In this document: one piece after another, positions 28,004 through 37,351 of the stretch
How positions within the stretch are numbered: position 1 is the stretch's first letter
How the letters are laid out: the number at the start of each line of letters is the position of its first letter
Assembly: GCA_002737275.1 (NCBI GenBank)
Contig: NSIG01000026.1
Coordinates: 1-64,000, forward strand
Origin: Opitutia bacterium
GTDB lineage: Bacteria; Verrucomicrobiota; Verrucomicrobiia; Opitutales; Opitutaceae
Length of the DNA: 64,000 nucleotides
Direction of reading: 5' to 3'
Program-made: the position numbers and the translations under genes
Notes under the pieces: model-generated
Seen by the model: only the letters and a program-made list of their open reading frames with translations
The model's database searches: none
Told to the model about the DNA's origin: nothing

Positions 28004-28651
28004 ATGCTTTGCCTCTCAAACTTGCGCCGGGATCACGCGCCTCTGCTGCTAATCGATGCCGCTTCTCGCAACGTCCAAGTGGGGGTTTTTGCAGCCGACG
28101 GCGTTTCCCGTTGGTCCACGCAGGAGGCCGAAGCGGGGGTCGCCATCTTTCGCTGCATTGAAAAACTCGGGGTCAATTTGGACCGTATTCGTGGCTTTGT
28201 GTTTTGCGAAGGCCCCGGTTCGACGCTCGGCATCCGGACTTCCGCGATGGCCATTCGCACTTGGCAGAATCTGGCGCCCCGTCCCGCCTTTGCATACGGC
28301 AGTCTGGCGTTGCTGGCTCACGCACTCGGCCGGCCAGACGTCACCATCATCGCCGATGCGCGGCGCAGTTCTTGGCACGCCCAAAAACTGGGTCATCCCC
28401 TCCGTCGGTTGCTTGCCGAAGAATTGAAAGGCCCGCTCGTAACCCCTAGGCACTTCCGCACATGGTCACCCGAACCGGCAGGCACGACCGTTCACGACTA
28501 CGCCGTGGAACACCTGATCGAGACAACCAAGGAGCTGTCGCTCTTTCGCCCAATCGAATCGCCCGACGCCTTTCTTCATCACGAGCCAAGCTTCGTGATG
28601 TGGTCTCCCACCATTCACCGGGCGCCGGTGAGTAGCACCCGGGAGGGTTGA
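28004..28651 (+). CDS. tsaB: TsaB-like protein (tRNA threonylcarbamoyladenosine biosynthesis)
   Basis: LLLIDAASRNVQVGVF and RIRGFVFCEGPGSTLGIRTSAMAIRTW. Confidence 0.8.
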   Translation: MLCLSNLRRDHAPLLLIDAASRNVQVGVFAADGVSRWSTQEAEAGVAIFRCIEKLGVNLDRIRGFVFCEGPGSTLGIRTSAMAIRTWQNLAPRPAFAYGSLALLAHALGRPDVTIIADARRSSWHAQKLGHPLRRLLAEELKGPLVTPRHFRTWSPEPAGTTVHDYAVEHLIETTKELSLFRPIESPDAFLHHEPSFVMWSPTIHRAPVSSTREG

Positions 28652-28716
28652 GAGCTTGCCTGAGTTATGCGAAGCGGCAGGGGCGAAAGGTATCGCGCTT
28701 TGCGGTGTAGTCTTAA

Positions 28717-28941
28717 ATTCGTTTATCACCGAACGAAGCTTACAATTATTTCCCGCAAGCGGTTAATTATATCGGAAATTATGACTTGGCCAATCAAACC
28801 GCGTGGCAGTCAAATGATCTCCAAATCGCGCCCGTTTCCGCGCCCGCGACTTGCGGCGCGATTTTCACGGGTGCCTGCTGCGTCGCCCTGATCTACTGGC
28901 GCCGGCGGCGATCATCTCTGCCGAAGCAAAAAAGGTTATCC
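28717..28941 (+). pseudogene. Possible remnant of a PEP-CTERM-type sorted protein tail
   Basis: Open frame ...NEAYNYFPQAVNYIGNYDLANQTAWQSNDLQIAPVSAPATCGAIFTGACCVALIYWRRRR: (SAPA)TCGAIF - hydrophobic - RRRR layout like VPEPATxGxL tails; no start or upstream gene body. Confidence 0.3.
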
Positions 28942-29859
28942 AGAAGTATTGATGCCCGGAAAATCGGCCCCAGCGTCGACCACCGAAACGGCCCGATGCG
29001 GAGGAACTTGAGTCCGGAACCACGTCCGTTGCTTCCGAACCAAGCCTTTCGTATTCTTGACGATCTCATCAACCAAGTCGCGTTCCGCGATCCGTCCATC
29101 GAACAACGCCAAAACTTCCCGGTAGCCGATCGCGCGCGCCGCGCTGGGATTTTGCTCAAGACCAGCGGCTCGTAGACGACGCACTTCGTCGACCAGCCCG
29201 GCTCGGATCATGGCTCTTACCCGGGCCTCAATTCGTTGGGCCAGCTCGTCGGCCGGGCGGGTAAGTTCCAGCAATTCGACGGGCCAATCGGCAAACGCGC
29301 CCGGCTTCGCCGAGAACTCCGCCTTCAACTGCTTCAGCGTTCGCCCCGTCGCCAAGCACCGCTCCAACGCCCTCGTTACCCGGCGCGGATTATCGAAATC
29401 CAGCGAACCCAAATCATTCGCATTCAGTTCGCGCAACTCGCCCACCAGCGCCGCAAGCCCAAGCTTTGCCCTGCGGGCTTCTACCTCCGCGCGCAGTTCT
29501 GCCGGCACCGTCACATCGTCGGCCACCGGCGCCAAAAACGATTTCAGGTAAAATCCGCTTCCACCCGTCACCAACACCGCCCGACCCCGCGCCTCGATCT
29601 GCTTCACCGCCTCCCGCGCCAATCCGATGTAGCGGGCCACATCCATCGCCTCGGACACCCCGCAGATGTCGATCAGGTGATGCGGCACCCTGGCCAACTC
29701 GTCGGCGCTGGGTTTCGCCGTGCCGATGTCCATGCCCCGGTAAAACAAAAGCGAGTCGCATGAAACTATCTCTGCCCCGTGGGACTCCGCCCAGCGCAGC
29801 GCCCACTCCGTCTTACCTACCGCCGTGCAGCCGGTGAGAACGTGAATCGTAGATTTCAT
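28936..29859 (-). CDS. miaA: tRNA dimethylallyltransferase
   Basis: VLTGCTAVGKTEWALRWAE, SCDSLLFYRGMDIGTAKPS, DFDNPRRVTRALE. Confidence 0.95.
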   Translation of the reverse strand: MKSTIHVLTGCTAVGKTEWALRWAESHGAEIVSCDSLLFYRGMDIGTAKPSADELARVPHHLIDICGVSEAMDVARYIGLAREAVKQIEARGRAVLVTGGSGFYLKSFLAPVADDVTVPAELRAEVEARRAKLGLAALVGELRELNANDLGSLDFDNPRRVTRALERCLATGRTLKQLKAEFSAKPGAFADWPVELLELTRPADELAQRIEARVRAMIRAGLVDEVRRLRAAGLEQNPSAARAIGYREVLALFDGRIAERDLVDEIVKNTKGLVRKQRTWFRTQVPPHRAVSVVDAGADFPGINTSG

Positions 29860-29868
29860 GCCATGAGC

Positions 29869-30141
29869 TCAATACTCTTTCAGGTGCCGGGCGAGCCGAA
29901 GGATCAGGTCTCGCAAACCCGCTCGGGCCGTTCCCGTTCGCTGCTTCTTAAACACTTCGGCCATTTCGGCGCGAGTCATCACTCGATTGCGTCCGCCGCC
30001 CTTGACCGCATCGAGCGAACGATCGGCCGCGACGCTCAACCGCCCGAGCCAAGACCCATCTTCGGGCAACACCGCCACTCCGCCGCTGATCGTCAGCCTC
30101 AACGCCACTCCGCTCTCGATCATCACCGGGTTGGCCGCCAC
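29869..30141 (-). pseudogene. GGDEF domain C-terminal fragment
   Basis: GVALRLTISGGVAVLPEDGSWLGRLSVAADRSLDAVKGGGRNRV matches the SGGVA...AD..L..AK..GRNRV end of GGDEF domains; the upstream catalytic half is missing. Confidence 0.6.
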
Positions 30142-30347
30142 AGCTGACCGTCTTCATCGGTCGACGCCTACTCGAGTAAGTAGAGCTCGCCCTGAAAGTT
30201 CGTAAAATTCGCCGGCGTGACCCGAAGCTGCCGCCGGTCAGCGTCAATCGTGAGGATCTTCCTACTAGACCGCCAGCGCACCGACCCGCACCCGCAGGGA
30301 AAATTTAAATCCCGCCCCACTTTTTTATCCAGTTTGGGCGCGTGAGC

Positions 30348-31148
30348 TTAGCGACGAGTCCCGGCGACCAAATCGACCGCCTTTTCCTCCATCATGGCCG
30401 CGATCCGCGCGGGTGTCGCCAAGTTATCCTTGATCACATTCACCAAGGCGCTGCCCACGACCACCCCGTCGGCAAGCGCCGCCACTTGGGCCACTTGGGC
30501 GCGGCTGCCGATCCCGAAACCCACGGCGATCGGCAAGCGTGTATGGATCCGAATGCGGGCCACCGCCTCCGCAATCCCGCCGGCCACATCCGAGCGCACC
30601 CCGGTCACGCCTTCGCGTGACACATAGTAAATAAAACCGGTGGTTGCCGCCGTGATTTTTTCGATTCGCGCCGCCGGGGTCGTAGGAGCCACGATGCACA
30701 CCGTATCCACTCCGTGTTGGGCGGCGGCCGCAGCGAATTCCGCGCCCTCCTCGGGCGGCAAATCGAGCACCAACATGCCGTCAGCCCCGGCCGCTTTCGC
30801 CGCTTTCACGTAGCCATCGATCCCATTCGAAAACACGAGATTGTAATAGGTGTAAAATACAACCGGCACCTCGCTAAACTCACGGATGCGCCGCACAAAC
30901 TCGAAGACTTTCGCCGCCGTCATGCCGCCTTCCAACGCCCGCTGCGCCGCCAGTTGGTTCGTAAGTCCATCCGCCAACGGGTCCGAAAACGGCACCCCCA
31001 GCTCCAACACGTCGATGCCGCTTTTGATCAAGGCCCGGCAGGCCTCCAATGAGATGTCGAAACTTGGGTCTCCCGCGCACAAGTAAGCAACGAAGGCGGC
31101 GCGGTTTTGTTCACCGGCACGGGAGAAAGCATGGGCGATACGGGACAT
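30348..31148 (-). CDS. trpA: Tryptophan synthase alpha chain
   Basis: MSRIAHAFSRAGEQNRAAFVAYLCAGDPSFD, LELGVPFSDPLADG, LDLPPEE, GFGIGSRAQV. Confidence 0.96.
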   Translation of the reverse strand: MSRIAHAFSRAGEQNRAAFVAYLCAGDPSFDISLEACRALIKSGIDVLELGVPFSDPLADGLTNQLAAQRALEGGMTAAKVFEFVRRIREFSEVPVVFYTYYNLVFSNGIDGYVKAAKAAGADGMLVLDLPPEEGAEFAAAAAQHGVDTVCIVAPTTPAARIEKITAATTGFIYYVSREGVTGVRSDVAGGIAEAVARIRIHTRLPIAVGFGIGSRAQVAQVAALADGVVVGSALVNVIKDNLATPARIAAMMEEKAVDLVAGTRR

Positions 31149-31316
31149 GTTGCCGTCCATCGGCGCAAAAACCCTTTCACGGAGCAAAGAGAAATTTTTT
31201 CGTCCCGGAAACTTAACCCGGCCTCGGGGTGTCGGAATCGTTACAATTCTCCGCCTGTTCCCGACCCGCTTGCGTGTAACGAATCGCTCCCTTTCCCTCA
31301 CTCTTCTCTGTTTCAA

Positions 31317-32318
31317 ATGCCCTCTATCCGCCCAAAACAAAAGTCGCCGTCTTCCACGAAGGTCCGCCGTCGGTCATCGCCGAAGCCTCAGCCATCGCAG
31401 TCATCATCACAGCGGGACCTGCTCTATCGACGAATCCGGCATGAGATCATCGACGACCTCGACGAAGAGGTGGAGATGGAGCGCGCCGACTGGGACCCGA
31501 AGGCCGCCCGCAATGCCTCGTCCGCTGCGGGCACCGCGACCGAACGTGCCCAGCGCGACTTCTACTTCAAGGAACTCTACCGCCTCCAGACGCAGCTTGT
31601 ATCGCTGCAGGACTGGGTGGTTCAGACCGGGCACCGGATGGTCATCGTCTGCGAAGGCCGGGATGCCGCAGGCAAGGGCGGCATCATCAAGCGGATCACC
31701 CAGCACCTGAATCCCCGAGTTTGCCGCGTGGCCGCCCTGCCTGCGCCCACCGACCGCGAAAAGACCCAATGGTATTTCCAACGCTACATCGCCCACTTGC
31801 CGGCGGCCGGCGAGATCGTGCTCTTCGACCGCAGTTGGTATAACCGAGCCGGGGTCGAGCGGGTGATGGGCTTTTGCAGCGATCCCGAATACGAGGAGTT
31901 TTTCCGCACGGTGCCCGAATTCGAAAAAATGCTGATCCGTTCCGGCATCCAAGTGGTGAAATATTGGTTCTCTATTTCGGACGAGGAACAGGAGTTTCGC
32001 TTCCGCGCCCGGATCAACGATCCCCTCAAACAGTGGAAACTCAGCCCCATGGATCTCGAATCCCGCAAGCGCTGGGAACTCTACACCAAGGCCAAAGAAA
32101 TCATGCTCCGGCGCACCCACATTCCTGAGGCGCCGTGGTGGGTCATCCCCGCCGTGGACAAAAAGAAGGCGCGCCTCAATTGCATCCGGCATCTTCTCTC
32201 CCAAGTAAACTACCGGGAGATCAAGCATCCCCGGATCGTTCTGCCAAAACGCGTCCACTCCCCCGACTACCTCCGGGTGCCGGTGCCCGAAGAGATTTTT
32301 ATTCCCCAGTTCTATTGA
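31317..32318 (+). CDS. Polyphosphate kinase 2 family protein
   Basis: VIVCEGRDAAGKGGIIKRITQHLNPR, FDRSWYNRAGVERVMGFC, YWFSISDEEQEFRFRAR. Confidence 0.95.
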   Translation: MPSIRPKQKSPSSTKVRRRSSPKPQPSQSSSQRDLLYRRIRHEIIDDLDEEVEMERADWDPKAARNASSAAGTATERAQRDFYFKELYRLQTQLVSLQDWVVQTGHRMVIVCEGRDAAGKGGIIKRITQHLNPRVCRVAALPAPTDREKTQWYFQRYIAHLPAAGEIVLFDRSWYNRAGVERVMGFCSDPEYEEFFRTVPEFEKMLIRSGIQVVKYWFSISDEEQEFRFRARINDPLKQWKLSPMDLESRKRWELYTKAKEIMLRRTHIPEAPWWVIPAVDKKKARLNCIRHLLSQVNYREIKHPRIVLPKRVHSPDYLRVPVPEEIFIPQFY

Positions 32319-32331
32319 GAAAAACGTCCCG

Positions 32332-32649
32332 TTGACCTCGGAGGGCAACCCGACCAATTCACCGGTCATGGAACTTCCCGTCGTCGACCAAGACTTTCTC
32401 CGCGAGCTCGTAAAGGTTTCCCGCCAAAAACACCATCACGTGAAATGGGTGGATCGCGACGGCACGGATCGCGTCACCACCGTGAGCCAAACCGAGGTGG
32501 TGCGTCTCAACGCGCTCGCCCAACGCCTTCGGATCGGCAAGACCGAACTCATGCGCCAAGCCGCCCACTTACCCGCGGCCCGAAAAATCTCGGCTGTTTC
32601 CAGCCACACAAAAATTGACAGCGCCGCAATCAGTGCGACCAATCTTTGA
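32332..32649 (+). CDS. Hypothetical protein
   Basis: 105-aa ORF directly downstream of ppk2 with plausible composition (DFLRELVKVSRQKHHHVKWVDRDGTDRVTTVSQTEVVRLNALAQRLRIGKTELMRQAA). Confidence 0.5.
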   Translation: MTSEGNPTNSPVMELPVVDQDFLRELVKVSRQKHHHVKWVDRDGTDRVTTVSQTEVVRLNALAQRLRIGKTELMRQAAHLPAARKISAVSSHTKIDSAAISATNL

Positions 32650-32704
32650 GCTGGGTGCCGCGTTTGGCATCCGTGCAAACATCAACGTCTCCGCTTCATC
32701 CCAA

Positions 32705-33073
32705 ATGAACAAAATCCTGCTCGCCCTCGTCACCGCCGGCCTCCTTGCGCTCGGCACCGTCAACGCCTCGGCTCAAACTGCGCCGAAGTCGGTCATCCAC
32801 GTCGTCACTGTTTCATGGAAAGAGGACGCCAAGCCTGAGCAGATCAAAGCCGCCCTCGACGGTGTCACCGCCATGCCGGCCAAGTTCAAGGGCATGACCC
32901 GCACCTGGGTGAAGGCCATCAAGGTTCAAGGCACCGCGACCCATGCGATCGTCATGGAATTTGCCGACGAAGCCGCGCTTAAGGCTTACTCCGGGAGCGA
33001 CGCCCAAAAAGACTGGTATAAAGCCTACCTGTCTATCCGCGGTAAGAGCACGACCTTCGACATCACCAACTGA
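32705..33073 (+). CDS. Dabb-family (stress-responsive alpha/beta barrel) protein with signal peptide
   Basis: MNKILLALVTAGLLALGTVNASAQ signal; VIHVVTVSWKEDAKPEQIKAALDGV Dabb-like. Confidence 0.8.
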   Translation: MNKILLALVTAGLLALGTVNASAQTAPKSVIHVVTVSWKEDAKPEQIKAALDGVTAMPAKFKGMTRTWVKAIKVQGTATHAIVMEFADEAALKAYSGSDAQKDWYKAYLSIRGKSTTFDITN

Positions 33074-33101
33074 GCCGACTGGCTCAGGTCAGTTTTAGCA
33101 G

Positions 33102-33129
33102 GAGCCGCCCCGCAGGCGGCTCTTTTTTT
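33102..33129 (+). terminator. Rho-independent terminator
   Basis: GAGCCGCC-ccgca-GGCGGCTC followed by TTTTTTT. Confidence 0.92.
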
Positions 33130-33147
33130 GCGCCCCGGTTCAGGAAC

Positions 33148-33813
33148 TCAACGCACGGTCTCCAGCAGTGCAACCACGTCGGCGTTCTTATACTCCTTCG
33201 CCAAATCCAGCGCCGTCACACCGGGCTTTGACCGCACCTTCGGATCCGTGCCGCGCTCGAGTAAGAGCTTCACCATCTCCACGCCGCCACCCGCCGCCGC
33301 CTCGTGCAACGGGGTGCCACCCAGCTCGCTCAACGCATTGGGCGGTGCGCCCCGATCCAAGATAATCCGCGCCAACTCCACCTGATTCTTCGCTGCGGCG
33401 TGGTGCAAGGGCGTCCAGCCAATCCGGTCGCGGCGCACCAGCTCAGCTTTACCGTCAAGCAGTGCGACCAGCACCGCCCGGTCGTTACGTTCCACCGCGA
33501 GATGCAACGGCGTTCGCGCCGCGTTATCGGGCGCGTTAATGTCCGCCCCGCGCTCGATCAGAAAAAGGGCGATGGCCGTCTTGCGCCGCAAAATCGCCTG
33601 ATGCAGCGGAGCGAGCTTCGTGCCCCCTTCCCCTTGAAGGATCTTGGGGTTGCTCTCGATAAATTTCTTCACGTCCTCCACGCCGCCCTTCGCGATCGCT
33701 TCATCAATGGTCGCGTAGCTCGCCGTCGCCGCCGGCGCGGCCGCGCTCAACCCGACCACCCCGCAACCCATCAGGGCCGCTCCCAATAAAACTAGCCAGG
33801 CCTTGGCGCTCAT
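33148..33813 (-). CDS. Ankyrin-repeat protein with signal peptide
   Basis: Repeats such as NAARTPLHLAVERNDRAVLVALLDGKAEL, IGWTPLHHAAAKNQVELARIILDRGAPPN, GGTPLHEAAAGGGVEMVKLLLERGTDP. Confidence 0.93.
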   Translation of the reverse strand: MSAKAWLVLLGAALMGCGVVGLSAAAPAATASYATIDEAIAKGGVEDVKKFIESNPKILQGEGGTKLAPLHQAILRRKTAIALFLIERGADINAPDNAARTPLHLAVERNDRAVLVALLDGKAELVRRDRIGWTPLHHAAAKNQVELARIILDRGAPPNALSELGGTPLHEAAAGGGVEMVKLLLERGTDPKVRSKPGVTALDLAKEYKNADVVALLETVR

Positions 33814-34844
33814 TTGACGACGGGCCTGAGCACCAGCTTACGATACGAAATCGAGCCATGGTCTCCCTGCAGAAAGATCGGTCCGGGACGAAACTCGTCC
33901 GACCACAGGGCCCCGCCGGTGCAGCCTTTGATCGGCTGATTGGTGATGATCGTCGTGCCGTTGAGCACCACCGTGAGATGACGATCGACCAACGTGATGT
34001 CCAAGGTCTGCCACTGCGACGCAGGCTTCTCCGCGGCCGCGCTTGGCGTGATCCGACTGTAGAGGGCGCCCATGTGGTGCGAATCGAGCGCCTTCCCGAA
34101 AGAATCGAAGACCTGGATCTCGTAGATTCCGCGCAGATAAATGCCGCTGTTGTTCTTTTCCGGTACGTTAACTTCGAGCGTGAGATTAAAGTCCTCGAAT
34201 TCGCGCTCCGTGCGCAGATTTCCAAATCGACGCACCGGCTGTCCCTCCACTTTTGGCGCCGGCCGATTTACCAACTCCCCATTCACCGCCGACCAGCCGT
34301 TCTCGGATTTTGCCTCGATCAGCCGCCAACCCGTGAGATCACGGCCATTGAACAACTCGACCGACGCACCGAATTTCACCTTCGCTAAATCGGGCGCGGA
34401 CGGTAGCGCCGGGATGCGTTTTCCGGTGAACTCCTCGCGCTCGATCTTGGTGCCCGCCGCATTGAACGCCGTTCGCGTCAGCTTGAGCACGTCGCCCTCC
34501 AACCGGCCTGAGATCGTCTCAGTCGCCTGCTGCGTGCGCACCACTTTTCCGGCCGGATCTTTGCGCGGCACCTCACGCACGCGGGTCACCGTCAACGCCC
34601 CGTCCACGATCGCGACGCTCGACAGCGGCACCACGCTGCCGCCACCCCAGAGGATCGAGCCGTCAAACCATCCGGCGTCACGCCGGACTTCCAGCCAACC
34701 GGCCCGGTCGCCGGGCAGCGAAAGCGCCCAACGGCCAAGCAAAGGATCGACGGGCGCCGCTGCCCGCAGTCCGATGACGGACAGGGCGATCAGCATCAAC
34801 CCGCGCTTTAAGTTCATTCCGGGAAGCGAAGGAAATTTTTTCAT
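33810..34844 (-). CDS. DUF1080 (3-keto-disaccharide hydrolase-like) protein
   Basis: VELFNGRDLTGWRLIEAKSENGWSAVNGEL, NSGIYLRGIYEIQVFDSFGK, FLQGDHGSISYRKLVLRPV. Confidence 0.88.
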   Translation of the reverse strand: MKKFPSLPGMNLKRGLMLIALSVIGLRAAAPVDPLLGRWALSLPGDRAGWLEVRRDAGWFDGSILWGGGSVVPLSSVAIVDGALTVTRVREVPRKDPAGKVVRTQQATETISGRLEGDVLKLTRTAFNAAGTKIEREEFTGKRIPALPSAPDLAKVKFGASVELFNGRDLTGWRLIEAKSENGWSAVNGELVNRPAPKVEGQPVRRFGNLRTEREFEDFNLTLEVNVPEKNNSGIYLRGIYEIQVFDSFGKALDSHHMGALYSRITPSAAAEKPASQWQTLDITLVDRHLTVVLNGTTIITNQPIKGCTGGALWSDEFRPGPIFLQGDHGSISYRKLVLRPVVK

Positions 34845-34895
34845 AGTGGAGCGCCCTCCATTCGAATCCCGCCTCGCCAAAATACCAGCTCGTTT

Positions 34896-35978
34896 TCAGC
34901 GCACGACCGCCAAAAGCCGGGGCACATCGAGGGCGAAATCCAACCGATTTGCCTTCGGATCACAGGCCAACGGCTCGGTGCCGACGGCCACCACCGCCCG
35001 ATATTCGAGTCTCCGCAGCGCAGCGATTTGCCAAAAGCAGTCGTTCACATGACTCCGGTTAAACCCTTCAACCACCCGGGTGCCCGGCGCACAAAAGGCC
35101 AGATTGGCCAAACCCGCCCCATGCGGAGCCACGATCACCTTCGCCCGCCGAAAGCAGGCCACCTGCTCCGCCCAACTCAGCTCCTCCGATCGCACCGCCT
35201 CAAATCCCATCGGCGCCAAGGCCGCAATCACCTCGGGCTCGTTGCTCACCCGCCGCCGCCGCGCCGCGGCTCTCGAAATAAAAAGCCGTTCCCCCTTCAG
35301 CCGCGGCTCTACGGCCGGCAGCCGTGCCGCGAATTCAACCACCAACTCAAGTTGCCGTCGCGTCGCCCTTCCGGTCCAACCCGGCAACAGCGGCACCAGC
35401 AACTGTTCGCACTGCCGGTGGGCCCTGCGCTTTGGCTCCAGCACCGCGCCGCTCCAACCCAAAAGTGCCAAAGCCGTCCGGCTACATTCCAACTCCGCAT
35501 GGGCGATCAACGTCGAACCCCGGGCCTCCCGTGGCAACGAAAGCAACCGCGGCAACTCGTCGAGTAACCAGTGGCAATACCCTTCGCCCAGCGCGCTCGC
35601 CACGACCGTCGTCACCCCGGGCACCCATTCCGGCGCCCGCATTTTCCCATCTCCGACCAGCCAGTGCCCCTCTTCCGCGCGCCCAAAATTCAACGACACA
35701 TCCCGCACCACGCTTTGCCCGTCCGGCGTCACCACGATCCCGTCGCCAAACACCCTGCCCCGATCTAGCCGCGCCACCCCCGCGTGCAACTCGGCCGTCG
35801 GCCGACCTCGCCGTTGCCATAACTCCCGCACGTCAGGGTCCACACCATCAGGCCCACCGATGTCATCCTCCGCCACCGGCGCACGGCTCAACCACGTCCC
35901 GTCAAAGCGGGCGACAGCCGTCGCGAGCGTTTCGCACGCGATCGGAGGCGGCACGTAGTCTGCGCGGGAATCCATCAA
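34896..35978 (-). CDS. Glycosyltransferase family 61-like protein
   Basis: GYCHWLLDELPRLL, ERLFISRAAARRRRVSNEPEV, VIVAPHGAGLANLAFCAPGTRVVE. Confidence 0.85.
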   Translation of the reverse strand: MMDSRADYVPPPIACETLATAVARFDGTWLSRAPVAEDDIGGPDGVDPDVRELWQRRGRPTAELHAGVARLDRGRVFGDGIVVTPDGQSVVRDVSLNFGRAEEGHWLVGDGKMRAPEWVPGVTTVVASALGEGYCHWLLDELPRLLSLPREARGSTLIAHAELECSRTALALLGWSGAVLEPKRRAHRQCEQLLVPLLPGWTGRATRRQLELVVEFAARLPAVEPRLKGERLFISRAAARRRRVSNEPEVIAALAPMGFEAVRSEELSWAEQVACFRRAKVIVAPHGAGLANLAFCAPGTRVVEGFNRSHVNDCFWQIAALRRLEYRAVVAVGTEPLACDPKANRLDFALDVPRLLAVVR

Positions 35979-36101
35979 CCCGTCTCACACTTCTGTTTTT
36001 GCGCGGGGCGACAACGGCCAAAATGGGCCCTCACCCCAAAAGTTCACGACCACATTTGTCTCTGCAAGCGGGGCCCGCTTCGATTGCATCACCCTCTGCC
36101 C

Positions 36102-36470
36102 ATGAAAAAGATCTTTCTGTTCACCGCACCCGGTCACGCGCCGGCCCGAGTTATTGAAGCCATTAAGCACGACGTGCGTAAATACGTGAAACGCGAACGC
36201 TCCAAGCCCGTGCCCGTCGACGGCGACTTTTGGGACTTCGCCTGCAAAATCGGCCCAGATTCCGCCGCCTCTGAAAGCAAGCACATCAAGGATCTCAACG
36301 CCGCCATCGACGCGGTCGCGCTCTCCGGTGCTCCCTCGGTTTACATCGAAATCGCGGCCATCGTCGCCAAGCACGTTCGCTACCCGGCCGCAGCCGACGC
36401 GACTCAGGCCGCGCCCTTGGCTACCGGCCTCGACGGATCCGCCACCCACTCGCTCCAGGACCCGGCGTAG
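36102..36470 (+). CDS. DUF6172-like conserved protein
   Basis: MKKIFLFTAPGHAPARVIEAIKHDVRKYVKRERSKPVPVDGDFWDFACKIG. Confidence 0.7.
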   Translation: MKKIFLFTAPGHAPARVIEAIKHDVRKYVKRERSKPVPVDGDFWDFACKIGPDSAASESKHIKDLNAAIDAVALSGAPSVYIEIAAIVAKHVRYPAAADATQAAPLATGLDGSATHSLQDPA

Positions 36471-37246
36471 AGTTTCGAGCCGGCCAGCCCGGCATACTCC
36501 ATCGCGAAGATATTCGCGCACGCCGTGATGCCGGAGCCGCATTGGTGGCCCACCCGCTCTGGCGCCCGACCGCCGACGAGCCCCTCAAACTCGCGCCGGA
36601 TCTCCTCTGCCGGGCGAAAGGTCAGGTCCGCGTTCAGATTCCCCTTATAAAAGCGGTTCAACGCACCCGGAATATGCCCGGCTACCGGGTCCATCGGTTC
36701 GATTTCACCCCGATAACGCTCGCCGGCCCTCGCATCGATCAACGCGCAGGTAGCGTCCGCCAACAGCCGCTGCACGTCCGCCGCGCTCCACACCTGCGCC
36801 GGTACCGCGCTCACATTCTCTACGGCGGTCGACGTCGCGCGGGGCACTTCCCGCGACACCGGCCGGCCCTCGCCGATCCACTTCGGCCAGCCGCCATCGA
36901 GCAAAACCACCCGCGCAAAACCGATCCAGCGCGCCAACCACCAAAGCCGAGCCGCGTAGAGCCCGCCGGCGTCATCGTAAGCGACCAGCCTCGACTCTCG
37001 GGTCACGCCGTGCCGCGCAAAAAACTCCGCGACCGCCGCCGGCTCAGGTAATGGATGGCGGCCGTTTTTCCCCGTCTTTGCTCCGGACATCGCGGTTTCG
37101 ACTGCCGCGAAATGCGCCCCGGGCACGTGGCCCTCGCGATAGAGTCGCTCGCCTTTCTCGTGGTCCACGAGATCGTGCCGACAGTCGAAAATGACCCACG
37201 CCGGATCGTTGAGGTGCGAAGCGAGATCGTCGGCGCGGAGCAGCAT
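36404..37246 (-). CDS. Sulfurtransferase (tandem rhodanese domains, thiosulfate/3-mercaptopyruvate type)
   Basis: IFDCRHDLVDHEKGERLYREGHVPGAHFA, LVAYDDAGGLYAARLWWLARW, active-site loop QCGSGITAC. Confidence 0.92.
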   Translation of the reverse strand: MLLRADDLASHLNDPAWVIFDCRHDLVDHEKGERLYREGHVPGAHFAAVETAMSGAKTGKNGRHPLPEPAAVAEFFARHGVTRESRLVAYDDAGGLYAARLWWLARWIGFARVVLLDGGWPKWIGEGRPVSREVPRATSTAVENVSAVPAQVWSAADVQRLLADATCALIDARAGERYRGEIEPMDPVAGHIPGALNRFYKGNLNADLTFRPAEEIRREFEGLVGGRAPERVGHQCGSGITACANIFAMEYAGLAGSKLYAGSWSEWVADPSRPVAKGAA

Positions 37247-37351
37247 GGTGGCGCGAGGTTGATTCGCACGCCGCCCCGCGTGAACCCCAAAATCACCCGC
37301 CCGACCGACCACTGGCCGGTTCCACCGCCGGACCGCCGCACCACCCGCGCC

